From Natronomonas gomsonensis (GTDB taxonomy: Archaea > Halobacteriota > Halobacteria > Halobacteriales > Haloarculaceae), in the NCBI RefSeq assembly GCF_024300825.1, contig NZ_CP101323.1, positions 744,001-808,000 of the forward strand: a DNA stretch of 64,000 nt. The letters are read 5' to 3'. The translations under genes were made by a program, and so were the position numbers. How positions within the stretch are numbered: the stretch's first letter is position 1; each line of letters starts with the position of its first letter. The notes under the pieces are model-generated. The model had not been told where the DNA came from, ran no database searches, and saw only the letters and a program-made list of their open reading frames with translations. This document shows, one piece after another, positions 8,831 through 17,628 of the stretch.

Positions 8831-9412
8831 ATGACCGATGTACGAGTCGCCGCCCTCGTGGGCAGCCTCCGCGACGACAGTTACACGCGGTTGGCCTGCG
8901 AGGAGGCGCTTGACGCTGCCGGCGAGTTCGACGGCGTCGAGACGGACTGTATCGACCTTCGAACGTTCGACCTCCCGGTGTACGACGCCGACGAAGACGG
9001 CGCTGGTGATGCCGAAGTGCTCAGAGAGCGCGTGACGGCTGCGGACTCGGTGATTCTCGGCACACCCGTGTATCACGCCTCCTACTCCTCGGCGCTGAAG
9101 AACGCACTCGATTACTGCGGCTTCGACGAGTTCGACGAGACTACCGTCGGCTTGCTGTGTGTCGCCGGTGGGTCGTTCCCGACGACGACGCTGGACCACC
9201 TGCGGTCGGTCGGCCGGTCGGTCAACGCGTGGGTCGTCCCCCATCAGGTCGCACTTCCACGCGTCAAAAACGCCTTCGAGGACGGCGTACTGACCGACGA
9301 CGACGCCCGAAAGCGCATCCACACTCTCGGCCGACGGATGGTCGAGTACGCCAACATCGAGCCAGACCCGCGGACGATGGAGGCCGAACAGAACGTCGGC
9401 GCCGACGATTGA
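8831..9412 (+). CDS. NAD(P)H-dependent FMN reductase family protein
   Basis: A 193-aa flavodoxin-fold oxidoreductase of the NADPH-dependent FMN reductase/azoreductase family, predicted to use FMN and NAD(P)H for two-electron reduction of quinones, azo compounds or flavin. The N-terminus VRVAALVGSLRDDSYTR carries the phosphate-binding GS-x-R pattern. GTPVYHASYSSALKNALDY is the family hallmark lining the flavin, and VAGGSFPTTTLDHLR is the second flavin loop. The ATG at 8831 lies 37 nt after mutY, so the two may be co-transcribed and share an oxidative-stress theme, which is inference from position only. Confidence 0.88.
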   Translation: MTDVRVAALVGSLRDDSYTRLACEEALDAAGEFDGVETDCIDLRTFDLPVYDADEDGAGDAEVLRERVTAADSVILGTPVYHASYSSALKNALDYCGFDEFDETTVGLLCVAGGSFPTTTLDHLRSVGRSVNAWVVPHQVALPRVKNAFEDGVLTDDDARKRIHTLGRRMVEYANIEPDPRTMEAEQNVGADD

Positions 9413-9413
9413 G

Positions 9414-10322
9414 TCAGGCCTCGGGACCCTCCCATCTGGCGAGGACGGCACCGGAGTCGCCGCTTTCGGCCTCCCAGATGACCCTGACGACGGCGTTCGG
9501 TGGTGCGTCGACGGCAACGGAATCGCCGGCTGTCACTTCTCCCTCGAAGGGACTTGTCGTCGTCTTGTCGGCGGTGGTTACCACGACTTCGAGTTGGGCA
9601 CCTCGGACGGTGTCACCGCCCTCGTGGGTGATGGTGACTTCTTCGGCGGCGCTGTCGTAGTCGAAGTCCCAAGCCACGTTCGGGGCGGGGGATGAGGTAC
9701 CACCGCTGGAGCCGTTCGTGAGGATGACGCCAGTCAATTCCTCGCCTCCGTTTTGAGCCTCCTCAGGCGGGGCGTCGATGAGGCCGGCCGTCCCCGCGTC
9801 GATTGGCCCGATGATGAATCGTGAGACGCCGTTTTCGACGGGTTCGAACGACGCTCTTCCGGTTTCGGTCGGGTCGTTCGACGGCCCAGAGACGTAGTAC
9901 CAGTCGGCGTATTCGAGAAACGCCTCGTTGGCGAAGACGTGATATTCGAACGCCTCGGCGTCGCCGTCGTAGACTGGGGCGATGAACGCCGCCATCGTCT
10001 CCCCGGAGAGGTCCCTGCTCACGCGGAGTTGGGAGGGGTCGTCGGTGTCACCCTCGTAGGCGTACTGGAACGTGAACGTCGCTTCGGGGTCCTGGTAGGT
10101 AATCTCGCGTTCGTCACCGGAGACCGAGGCGTTGCCGTCGACCATCCCGGGGTAGTCGACGACAGCGCCGTCTCGGAGCACGCCGGCGGCGTTGCTACCG
10201 CCGTTACCACCGTCACCGTTTCCGTCGGTCGGCAGAGAGGAGTCGTCAATACAGCCGGCAGCCGTGACCGCTGCGGTCGAACCGAGGAGTGCGAGCAAGC
10301 GTCGTCGTTGGAGGGCGGACAT
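9414..10322 (-). CDS. Predicted Tat-exported lipoprotein, unknown function
   Basis: A 302-aa extracellular protein. The N-terminus MSALQRRRLLALLGSTAAV has a twin-arginine-like charged stretch and hydrophobic core ending in a lipobox (TAAGC), then a Gly/Asn/Asp-rich linker typical of haloarchaeal lipoproteins anchored outside the membrane. The body is acidic and beta-rich. The last ~90 residues (VAWDFDYDSAAEEVTITHEG, then VTAGDSVAVDAP) resemble the archaeal type IV pilin/Ig-like 'VTITHxGGD' module seen in many haloarchaeal secreted proteins. The start at 10322 is preferred over an ATG seven codons upstream. It is convergent with the FMN reductase gene, one nucleotide apart. Confidence 0.75.
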   Translation of the reverse strand: MSALQRRRLLALLGSTAAVTAAGCIDDSSLPTDGNGDGGNGGSNAAGVLRDGAVVDYPGMVDGNASVSGDEREITYQDPEATFTFQYAYEGDTDDPSQLRVSRDLSGETMAAFIAPVYDGDAEAFEYHVFANEAFLEYADWYYVSGPSNDPTETGRASFEPVENGVSRFIIGPIDAGTAGLIDAPPEEAQNGGEELTGVILTNGSSGGTSSPAPNVAWDFDYDSAAEEVTITHEGGDTVRGAQLEVVVTTADKTTTSPFEGEVTAGDSVAVDAPPNAVVRVIWEAESGDSGAVLARWEGPEA

Positions 10323-10419
10323 ACGCCGGGGTGTGGTCGCCACTCACTAAATACCCCGGTGATAACGCGCCGTGTTCCGTCCCGGAACCCTCATACAGCG
10401 ACCCCACCAACGTCGATGC

Positions 10420-11049
10420 GTGACGCAGTGGGTCGAAAACCCGAGCGGCGGGCGTGCCCGCGGGCCGCGCGGACTCGCGCGGGCGTGGGTAGAGGTACTA
10501 CTTCGACCGAGACGGTTCTTCGAGAACGGGGTCGCACCCGGCGACCAAGCGCCGGGGTTGACCTTCGCCATCGCCGTCGCAATCGCCTACGTTGGCGGTC
10601 GACTCCTCGTAGCCCCCGAGACGCTGTCGGGGTACGGTCGCATCGCTGCGGCGACGGGAAGCGTCTACCTCTCGGCGGCGGTCGTCCTCGTTGCAGCCTG
10701 CTTTCTCGTCGCACCGCTGGTGTTGCACCTCGCGGCCGCTGTCGGAACGCTGGCGTTGATTCCCGTCGCGAAGAACCGCGGCGGCGTCAGCGAGACGGTT
10801 CAGGTTATCGCCTACGCGGCGGCCCCCGGCGCGTTCGTGGCGATTCCGGTCCCGGCGATACAGGCCCTCGCCGCGCTGTACGGCTGTATCCTGCTGGTCG
10901 TCGGAATCAGCGTCGTCCACGAGACGCCGATGCCGCGGGCAGTCCTCGCCGCCAGCGTGCCCGCCCTGTTCGTCTTTGGGTTCGCCTTCGGTGGCATCGG
11001 GGCGTTCGAAGCCGCCGTCGGCATCGACATCACGCCGGACCCGCGGTAG
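10420..11049 (+). CDS. Yip1-like membrane protein
   Basis: A 209-aa membrane protein of the Yip1/YIF1-like family. It has a cytosolic N-terminus with VEVLLRPRRFFENG, the motif that precedes the first helix in archaeal Yip1 proteins, and then five hydrophobic segments. The GTG at 10420 (VTQWVENPSGGRARGPRGL) is chosen because this N-terminus looks like the family start. An upstream in-frame ATG would prepend 16 atypical residues. Eukaryotic Yip1 proteins act in vesicle transport, and the archaeal role is unknown. Confidence 0.7.
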   Translation: MTQWVENPSGGRARGPRGLARAWVEVLLRPRRFFENGVAPGDQAPGLTFAIAVAIAYVGGRLLVAPETLSGYGRIAAATGSVYLSAAVVLVAACFLVAPLVLHLAAAVGTLALIPVAKNRGGVSETVQVIAYAAAPGAFVAIPVPAIQALAALYGCILLVVGISVVHETPMPRAVLAASVPALFVFGFAFGGIGAFEAAVGIDITPDPR

Positions 11050-11068
11050 CGGATAGAATCCGACAACC

Positions 11069-11076
11069 GTTTTAAG
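11069..11076 (+). promoter_or_regulatory. TATA box of the RecJ-like gene
   Basis: GTTTTAAG is centred about 26 nt upstream of the ATG at 11099. Together with the lack of a Shine-Dalgarno sequence, this predicts a leaderless mRNA starting at or just before the ATG. Confidence 0.5.
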
Positions 11077-11098
11077 CCCCGACTGTACGTTCACAGTA

Positions 11099-13249
11099 AT
11101 GCCCGACTGTATCATTTGCGGCACGTCTTCCGACGGGCCGATTTGCGATGTCCACCAGGAGGACGTCGTCTTCGAGTTCAGAGGCGACCAGCCCTCCCAA
11201 CTGACCCCGGGCCGTTTCTACCGGGGAACCGTCGACGGCTACGCCGAATTCGGCGTGTTCATCAACATCGGCAACGTCACCGGCCTGCTCCACCGGAGCA
11301 AACTCGACCGCCGACTCGAGAGCCTCGACTGGGAGGTCGGCGACGACGTGTTCGTGCAGGTGAACAACATCCGAGACAACGGCGACATCGACCTCGGTTG
11401 GTCCATTCGCCAGTCCGAACGAGAGTTCCGCGGCGTTCTCGTCGATTCGCCCGACGGCGACTACCTCGCCGACGAGTACGGCGAGAGCGACGAAGCGGAA
11501 TCCGAGGAGAGCGACACCGACGCATCGACCGAGGAGTCCGCTGCCGAGCCGGAATCAGGACGGGAACCGGAGACGGCCACCGAGGAGGCGACGGAGGACG
11601 AGCCGGCCGAAGCGGAACCGACCGAGGCGAAAGCCGACGAACAGACCGGTGGCAATCCGAGCGACGAGGAACTCGCAGACATCGCAGCCGAAGACGAACC
11701 GGTCACCGAGGAGAGCGACACCGACGAAGCCGAATCGGACGCCGAGGAGCCGGTCGAAGGCGACATCGACCGCGTGCCGGTGGAGACGCTCCGAGAGCAC
11801 GTCGGCGACGTGGTCCGACTCGAAGGCGAAGTCGTCTCTGCACGACAGACGTCCGGCCCCACGGTGTTCGAACTCCGCGATGAGACCGGCGTCGTCGACT
11901 GTGCGGCCTTCGTCGAGGCCGGCGTTCGCGCCTACCCCGACATCGAGGCCGACGACTACGTCCGCCTCGACGGCGAGGTTCGACTCCGACGCGACGAGAT
12001 TCAGGTCGAAACCGAATCCCTCGTCGAACTGGAAGCCGACGCCAAAGCGGAGGTCGAACAGCGGATGGACGCCGCCCTCGACGACCAGGCCAGTGCGGAC
12101 TCCGTCGAGTCGCTGGCCGACGACGACGCCATCGAAGCCATCACCGAGGACATCACCGACGCGGCGACGACCATCCGCCGTGCGGTGCTGGAATCCCGAC
12201 CCGTTGTCGTCCGCCACGACGCGACGACCGACGGCTACGTCGCCGGCGCCGCCGTCGAGCGAGCGATTCTCCCGCTCGTCGAGGAACAGCACGCCACCGC
12301 CGACGCCGTCTACCACTACTTCGACCGGCGACCGCTCGAAGACGGCGTCTACGACATGAACGACGCGACGAAGGACGTGACCCGGATGCTCGGCGACCGC
12401 GAGCGCCACGACGAGAAACTCCCGCTTTTCGTCTTCGCCGCCGCCGGTTCGACCGCCGCCTCCACGGACGGTCTCGAGTTGCTCGACATCTACGGCGCCC
12501 CGCGGGTCGTCCTCGACGGTCGACCCGCCGACAGCGAAGTTGTCGACGAAATCGACTCGCTCGTCACCGTCGCCGAACGGACCGCGACGACCGTCGCGGC
12601 CAACGTCGCCGCTGCCGTCAACGGCGACGTTCGCGACGACCTCACTCACCTGCCGGCTATCAGCTACTGGGACGACACGCCCGAGGCGTACGTCGAGTTG
12701 GCCGCCGAGGCCGGTGTCAACGACGACACCGCCCGGCAACTCCGAGAGGCAATCGCGCTGGAGGCGTTCTATCAGTCCTACGAGGACAAGCGCGAACTCA
12801 TCGTCGACCTCCTGTTCGAGAAGCGCACTGGTCTCGCAGAGCAGGTTTCCGAGCAGTTCGGCCGAAAACTGGAAGACGAACTCGAGACCGCGACCGCGAA
12901 CCTCGACGAACGGAGCGTCGACGGTGCGACGGTGGCCGTCCTCGACACCGACGCCTACACCCACACCTACGACTTCCCGCCGACCCGACTCCTGTTGGAC
13001 GAACTCGCCCGACGCCTCGACGTCGACGCCGTCGTCGGTGTGGCGACCGACGAACTCCACATCCGCTCCGACGCGGCGCTGGACTTGGAGGCCATCGTCG
13101 CCTCGCTGCAACTCGAAGCGCCGGAGGCCGGCGTCGCCAACCCCGGCGCACGCCAGCCAAAACTCGAGTTCCTCGCCGGCGAGCGTGACGCCGTCCTCGA
13201 CGAACTCATCGACGCACTCGCCGAACAGGTCGTCACCGCCTCGGCCTGA
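11099..13249 (+). CDS. S1/OB-fold/DHH RecJ-Cdc45-like protein
   Basis: A 716-aa multidomain protein. In order: a small zinc knuckle (C4, C7, C16, H19); an S1 RNA-binding domain (~34-105, GTVDGYAEFGVFINIG); a very acidic, low-complexity linker (~120-225); an OB-fold nucleic-acid domain (~228-310, VVRLEGEVVSARQTSGPTVF); and a C-terminal ~380-aa DHH/RecJ-like region. The DHH catalytic motifs are degenerate: RHDATTDGY stands where an HxDxDG type motif is expected, and no DHH triplet is visible. Archaeal RecJ homologues include GINS-associated nuclease and catalytically dead, Cdc45-like forms. This may be one of the latter, or an RNA-processing factor given the S1 domain. It has its own TATA box. 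Confidence 0.75.
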   Translation: MPDCIICGTSSDGPICDVHQEDVVFEFRGDQPSQLTPGRFYRGTVDGYAEFGVFINIGNVTGLLHRSKLDRRLESLDWEVGDDVFVQVNNIRDNGDIDLGWSIRQSEREFRGVLVDSPDGDYLADEYGESDEAESEESDTDASTEESAAEPESGREPETATEEATEDEPAEAEPTEAKADEQTGGNPSDEELADIAAEDEPVTEESDTDEAESDAEEPVEGDIDRVPVETLREHVGDVVRLEGEVVSARQTSGPTVFELRDETGVVDCAAFVEAGVRAYPDIEADDYVRLDGEVRLRRDEIQVETESLVELEADAKAEVEQRMDAALDDQASADSVESLADDDAIEAITEDITDAATTIRRAVLESRPVVVRHDATTDGYVAGAAVERAILPLVEEQHATADAVYHYFDRRPLEDGVYDMNDATKDVTRMLGDRERHDEKLPLFVFAAAGSTAASTDGLELLDIYGAPRVVLDGRPADSEVVDEIDSLVTVAERTATTVAANVAAAVNGDVRDDLTHLPAISYWDDTPEAYVELAAEAGVNDDTARQLREAIALEAFYQSYEDKRELIVDLLFEKRTGLAEQVSEQFGRKLEDELETATANLDERSVDGATVAVLDTDAYTHTYDFPPTRLLLDELARRLDVDAVVGVATDELHIRSDAALDLEAIVASLQLEAPEAGVANPGARQPKLEFLAGERDAVLDELIDALAEQVVTASA

Positions 13250-13331
13250 GCGGCCGTCTCGTTTCTGCTGTTCGATACGAATCGACCAACAGCGTCGGTT
13301 GGGTTTTACCCCCGGCGTCCCAACGAGAGGT

Positions 13332-14246
13332 ATGCGCCGACGGACCGTCCTCGCGGCTCTCGCGGCGGGACTCGCCGGCTGTAGCGGTGGCCGGGAGTCG
13401 GAGTCGACGCCGACAGTGACACCCGTAGGAGTTCCGGAGGACACCGGCGGCGACAACGGTCCGCTGTCGCCGACGGACTCGCGCTTCGACGCCGACACCC
13501 CGACGCCCGAGGGTGTTCGGTTGTTCCACCAACTGTCCGGCGACGAACGGATGGCCGTAGAGCCGAACAGAGAGCTGTTCACGGCCGAGCGGAGTAGCGC
13601 ACAGATACGGCTGCGGAACGACCGTGATACGGCGCTGTACGTCTCGTCGGGGTGGGGCCTGCGGAAGTACACCGGCTCGCGGTGGGTCCGAATCCTCGCG
13701 CCACACATCAACCGCGGTGGACTCACGTCGGTCGACCCGAACAGCGTGTGGCGTCGCCGTCACAACATCACGAACGTGTTCAGCCTCCCGGTGTTGGGGC
13801 CGGGGCTGTACGCTCGCATCGAGGACGTTCGCGTCGATAACGGGGAAATCGGTGGCGAGAGCGTTCGGCTCGGCGCGCTGTTCGAGGTATCCGGAACCGA
13901 CTACGAGGTGCGACCCGCCGGGTCGCCGCGAATCGACGGCGACGTAGCCACGCTGGTCCGGAGTCCACTCGCCGAACGGACGGTCGTCTTCGAGCGCGTC
14001 GACGACGACCCGGAGAGCGCGGTCCCCGTGGTTCCGGAGGTCATCGGCGCGATACCGATGTTCCGGGATACGATTCCGCTGCTGTCGGAGGTCCGTTCGG
14101 TTCGAATCAACACGGCGTCGGCGCCGCTGGTGTTTCAGTACCTCTCGGAGGCCCCCGTCAGAGCCGTCGACGTGGGACCGGAGACGCGACTCGAACACGA
14201 CGGGACCGTCTTCACCGTCCGAACCGTCGACAGCGAGGACCGCTAG
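13332..14246 (+). CDS. Predicted lipoprotein, unknown function
   Basis: A 304-aa exported protein. The very short leader MRRRTVLAALAAGLAGC ends in a lipobox (LAGC) and is followed by an S/T/D/P-rich linker, as in other haloarchaeal lipoproteins. The mature part shows beta-strand-like repeats (for example TALYVSSGWGLRKYTGSRW) and no catalytic motif that I recognise. The ATG at 13332 follows a spacer of about 80 nt after the RecJ-like gene. The protein is probably an envelope component with no inferable function. Confidence 0.7.
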   Translation: MRRRTVLAALAAGLAGCSGGRESESTPTVTPVGVPEDTGGDNGPLSPTDSRFDADTPTPEGVRLFHQLSGDERMAVEPNRELFTAERSSAQIRLRNDRDTALYVSSGWGLRKYTGSRWVRILAPHINRGGLTSVDPNSVWRRRHNITNVFSLPVLGPGLYARIEDVRVDNGEIGGESVRLGALFEVSGTDYEVRPAGSPRIDGDVATLVRSPLAERTVVFERVDDDPESAVPVVPEVIGAIPMFRDTIPLLSEVRSVRINTASAPLVFQYLSEAPVRAVDVGPETRLEHDGTVFTVRTVDSEDR

Positions 14247-14281
14247 CCACTTACCGTCGCGCCCCGTTGTCCCGGCAACGA

Positions 14282-15943
14282 ATGAGCGCGGACACGGAAC
14301 CGGACCCTGCGGAGACGGAGGCCTTCGAGCGCGTCTGTGAGTCGCTGGTGGCTGACATCCTCGCCGGCGACATCGACCGCGAGAACCTCGAAGCCGCCAA
14401 GATGGACGCCTGCCGAGAGTACTCTTCTCCGAAGGTGCCGAAGAACACCGAGTTGCTCGATTACGCCCCCGACGAGCGCCGCGATGAGCTAGAGCCGATT
14501 CTCCAGCGCAAGCCCGTCCGCACGGCATCCGGCGTCTCGCCGGTCGCCATCATGACCTCCCCGCACACCTGCCCCCACGGGAAGTGTCTGTACTGCCCCG
14601 GCGGGCCGGCCTCGGAGTTCTCCTCCTCACAGAGCTACACGGGCGAGGAACCGGCCGCGGCCCGCGGCGTCCAGAACGACTACGACCCCTACGGACAGGT
14701 GACGCTTCGGCTCCACCAGCTCCGGAACATCGGCCACCCCGTCGACAAGGTCGAACTCATCCTGATGGGCGGGACGATGACCGCCCGCTCCCACGACTAT
14801 CAGGAGTGGTTCGTCAAGCGGGCACTCGAAGCGATGAACGACTACGACCTCGACAGCGAGCCGAACCCGAGCGAGGAGGAGTCGTTCAAACCGGACCCCT
14901 CCGAAGTCGATTTCCAGTATCTAGAGGATGTCATCGCCGAAAACGAGACCGGCGAGATACGCAACATCGGCACCACCTTCGAGACCAAACCCGACTGGTG
15001 TGACCCCGAACAGATAGACCGCATGCTGGATTTGGGCGGCACGAAGGTCGAAGTCGGCGTCCAGACCACCTACGAGCGCGTCAACCGGGAGATGCACCGC
15101 GGCCACGGAGTGCAGGCCAGCCTCGACGCCAACCGTCGCCTCCGAGATTCGGCGTTCAAGGTCGGCTTCCATATGATGCCTGGCCAACCCGGCATGTCCA
15201 AAGAGATGTGTCTGGAGGACTTCCGGGAGTTGTTCGAGAGCCCCGACTGGCGGCCCGACTACCTGAAAATCTACCCGACGCTCGTCGTCCGCGACACCAT
15301 CACCTACGACATGTGGCGCAACGAGGAGTACGACCCGCTCACGAACGAGGAAGCCGCCGAGTTGGTCGCCGAAATCAAGTCGATGATTCCGCGCTACACC
15401 CGCCTCCAGCGCGTCCAGCGCGACATCCCCGCGGACTTCATCGACGCCGGTGTCTGGAAGTCCAACCTCCGGCAGTTGGCCCGAAAACGGATGGAGGAAC
15501 ACGGCTGGGAGTGTGACTGCATCCGGTGTCGAGAAGTCGGCATGAACGACGAAGCCCCCGAAAACGTCGAGATGGACGTGTTGACCTACGAGGTCGCCGG
15601 CGGGACGGAACACTTCGTCTCTTTCGAGGACTTCGAGAAGGACCTGCTCGTGGGCTTTTGCCGGTTGCGGTTCCCGAACGACCCGGTTCGGCGCGAACTC
15701 GACAACGCCGCCCTCATCCGAGAACTGCACGTCTACGGCAACGAGGTCGGCGTCGGCCAACAGTCCGGTGACGACCACCAACACAAAGGCTACGGTCGCC
15801 GACTGCTGGAGAAAGCCGAACACATGGCCGCGGATGCCGGCTACGACAAACTCTCGGTCATCTCCGGCATCGGCGTCCGCGAGTACTACCGCGAGAAGTT
15901 GGACTACTATCAGGACGGGCCGTACGTCTCCACGCGCCTCTGA
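14282..15943 (+). CDS. elp3: Archaeal Elp3 tRNA wobble-uridine modification enzyme
   Basis: A 553-aa tRNA uridine-34 carboxymethyl synthase (the catalytic subunit equivalent of Elongator). The N-terminal part is radical SAM with C97, C102 and C105 (CPHGKCLYC, CX4CX2C) ligating [4Fe-4S], followed by GGPASEFSSSQSYTGEEPA and LILMGGTMTAR, all Elp3 hallmarks. The C-terminal ~100 aa form a GNAT acetyltransferase domain (ELHVYGNEVGVG, HQHKGYGRRLLEKAE). Archaeal Elp3 acts without the other Elongator subunits. The ATG at 14282 is chosen over a TTG five codons upstream. The gene ends before a ~100-nt gap holding a TATA box for the next unit. Confidence 0.95.
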   Translation: MSADTEPDPAETEAFERVCESLVADILAGDIDRENLEAAKMDACREYSSPKVPKNTELLDYAPDERRDELEPILQRKPVRTASGVSPVAIMTSPHTCPHGKCLYCPGGPASEFSSSQSYTGEEPAAARGVQNDYDPYGQVTLRLHQLRNIGHPVDKVELILMGGTMTARSHDYQEWFVKRALEAMNDYDLDSEPNPSEEESFKPDPSEVDFQYLEDVIAENETGEIRNIGTTFETKPDWCDPEQIDRMLDLGGTKVEVGVQTTYERVNREMHRGHGVQASLDANRRLRDSAFKVGFHMMPGQPGMSKEMCLEDFRELFESPDWRPDYLKIYPTLVVRDTITYDMWRNEEYDPLTNEEAAELVAEIKSMIPRYTRLQRVQRDIPADFIDAGVWKSNLRQLARKRMEEHGWECDCIRCREVGMNDEAPENVEMDVLTYEVAGGTEHFVSFEDFEKDLLVGFCRLRFPNDPVRRELDNAALIRELHVYGNEVGVGQQSGDDHQHKGYGRRLLEKAEHMAADAGYDKLSVISGIGVREYYREKLDYYQDGPYVSTRL

Positions 15944-15992
15944 GCCGCTTTCGCCGTGTAATCCCTGCTTATTGGAGGATACGCTACGAATA

Positions 15993-16000
15993 GCTATATA
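15993..16000 (+). promoter_or_regulatory. TATA box upstream of DUF4013 unit
   Basis: GCTATATA stands out in the gap after elp3. The expected transcription start, about 27 nt downstream, falls near 16025. That is 17 nt before the ATG of the 31-codon ORF and about 110 nt before the DUF4013 ATG. Confidence 0.45.
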
Positions 16001-16041
16001 CCCGGACAGCGTATTCGATTCGACCGCAATGCGGTGTAATC

Positions 16042-16137
16042 ATGTACTCAGAACGTCCGGAAGCACTGTCGTATCGTCGTAGAACCACCGGTAACGAGTC
16101 GACTCGGCTCGCGATAGCGGGGGGTGAGGACCGATGA
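16042..16137 (+). CDS. Possible 31-aa ORF ahead of DUF4013 gene
   Basis: A short ORF starting MYSERPEALSYRRTTG and ending in a TGA that overlaps the ATG of the DUF4013 gene by the ATGA arrangement typical of translational coupling. A TATA box lies about 45 nt upstream of its ATG. The peptide is basic to neutral (arginine-rich), unlike the acidic haloarchaeal norm, so it may be a leader peptide or chance. No homologue is recognised. Confidence 0.3.
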   Translation: MYSERPEALSYRRRTTGNESTRLAIAGGEDR

Positions 16138-16832
16138 TAGAGGACGCGTTCAACTACCCACGGGAGAGCGACGATGTCGTCAAGACGGTCGTCATTGGTG
16201 GATTGTGTCTGCTGTTCGCGTGGCTCCTCGTGCCGGGGTTCCTCGCATTGGGCTACATCCTTCGGGTCATCGACCGCACCGCCGAGGGTGACGACGAACC
16301 GCCGGTGTTCGACGACCACGAGGCGATGATAGTCGACGGCGCGAAGGCGTTCGTGATTCTCTTCGCGTACAGCCTGCTGCCGGCCATCGTGGCGTTTCTC
16401 GCCATCGGCGTCGGCGCCCTCGGCGTCGCGGGTGGCGAGAACACGGCTGCACTCGGGGGGCTGGCACTCGCCGCCGGCCTCCTCGTGGCGTTCGCGCTCA
16501 ACCTCGTCGTCGCGTACGTGACGCCGGCCGCCCTGGCGAACTACACCGAGACGCGCCGCATCGGTTCGGGGTTCGAGTTCAGCACGCTCCGAGGGGTCCT
16601 CTTCGACCGACGATACGCCGTCGGCTGGCTGACCGCCTTCGTGATGATTCTCATCGGCGGGGTCATCGCCGGCGTGTTGAACGTTGTTCCCGTGTTGGGT
16701 TCCATCGTCGGCGTGTTCGTGTCGTTTTACTTCGTGGTCTCGGCGTACTACGTCATCGGACACACCTGGAGCGACGTTCGGTCGAGTGACCCGCCGGAAC
16801 CCGACGCCGTCGGTGGCGGCACCGAAGCCTGA
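16134..16832 (+). CDS. DUF4013 membrane protein
   Basis: A 232-aa polytopic membrane protein of the DUF4013 family. It has the family-typical N-terminus MIEDAFNYPRESDD, then about five to six hydrophobic segments, with the internal NYTETRRIGSGFEF followed by an amphipathic stretch leading into YAVGWLTAFV. The start overlaps the stop of the small upstream ORF by 4 nt. A second family member lies at 24541-25374 and shares the 'M-x-x-DA-x-x-YP' start. Function is unknown for the family. Confidence 0.85.
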   Translation: MIEDAFNYPRESDDVVKTVVIGGLCLLFAWLLVPGFLALGYILRVIDRTAEGDDEPPVFDDHEAMIVDGAKAFVILFAYSLLPAIVAFLAIGVGALGVAGGENTAALGGLALAAGLLVAFALNLVVAYVTPAALANYTETRRIGSGFEFSTLRGVLFDRRYAVGWLTAFVMILIGGVIAGVLNVVPVLGSIVGVFVSFYFVVSAYYVIGHTWSDVRSSDPPEPDAVGGGTEA

Positions 16833-16909
16833 CTGTCCGACCCGCTGACGCCTTCCCTCCCCGCGCCCGACGCACTGGGTTGATACCGCCGGCGCTCCAA
16901 CGTCCGAAT

Positions 16910-17587
16910 ATGGCGCGACCCGTTGCCGACGGCGTGTACCTGCTCGCGGTGAGTTGGCCCGAGCCGGTCGGCTCGAACGCCTACCTCGTCGACGACGGCG
17001 ACGTGACGCTCGTCGACGCCGGGTTGCCGATACCGCGCCGCCCCCTCGAGGGCGAACTCCGCGACGCCGGCTACGAGGCCGCCGACCTCGACCGTATCTT
17101 GGTGACCCACTACGACATCGACCACGTGGGCGGTCTGGCCCGACTCGACGTCGACGCCCCCGTCTACATCGGGGCGGCCGACGCCGACCTCGTCCGCCGT
17201 CGGTGGTCGCCACCATGGAACCACCACAAGGGAGCGTTCCACCGCCTCGTCAGGCGACTGTACTCGCTCGGAAAACTCGACCTCCGGACCGTCGAAGACG
17301 GCGACCGAATCGGTGGGTTTCGGGCGGTTCACACGCCCGGTCACAACCCCGGCCACATCGTGTACCTCAACGACGCCCTCAACACTGGATTGCTCGGCGA
17401 CCTCGTCTGGGAGACCGACGGTCGGTTCGTCGCCCCGCCGTGGCTGGATTCCTACGACACCGACTGCATCGACGAAAGCATCCGCCGGGTCGCAGGGGAG
17501 TCGTTCGAACACGCCTGCGTCGGCCACGGCCGGCCCGTCTCGCCGGGTGGGAGCGACAGGCTTCGGGAACTCGCGGCAGAGTTGTAG
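16910..17587 (+). CDS. MBL-fold metallo-hydrolase with HxDxDH motif
   Basis: A 225-aa metallo-beta-lactamase fold hydrolase. The metal-binding signature reads THYDIDHVGG, i.e. HxDxDH instead of the classical HxHxDH. Later ligand motifs are HTPGHNPGHIVYL and LLGDLVWE, and the C-terminal His lies in VGHGRPVSPGG. A conserved-looking WNHHKGAFHR insert sits between the first and second ligand motifs. The ATG at 16910 gives a compact start (MARPVADGVYLL). Candidates include glyoxalase II-like thioesterases or lactonases, and the substrate cannot be assigned. Confidence 0.85.
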   Translation: MARPVADGVYLLAVSWPEPVGSNAYLVDDGDVTLVDAGLPIPRRPLEGELRDAGYEAADLDRILVTHYDIDHVGGLARLDVDAPVYIGAADADLVRRRWSPPWNHHKGAFHRLVRRLYSLGKLDLRTVEDGDRIGGFRAVHTPGHNPGHIVYLNDALNTGLLGDLVWETDGRFVAPPWLDSYDTDCIDESIRRVAGESFEHACVGHGRPVSPGGSDRLRELAAEL

Positions 17588-17628
17588 GGCGAGCGCGCGC
17601 TTTTGAGGGCGTCGGCCCTACCCGGAGT

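Noticed and set aside
11555-13726. 723-codon minus-strand frame across the RecJ-like gene and the next gene
   Set aside because: It spans two supported genes and their spacer and shows only Val/Gly/Asp-rich antisense sequence.
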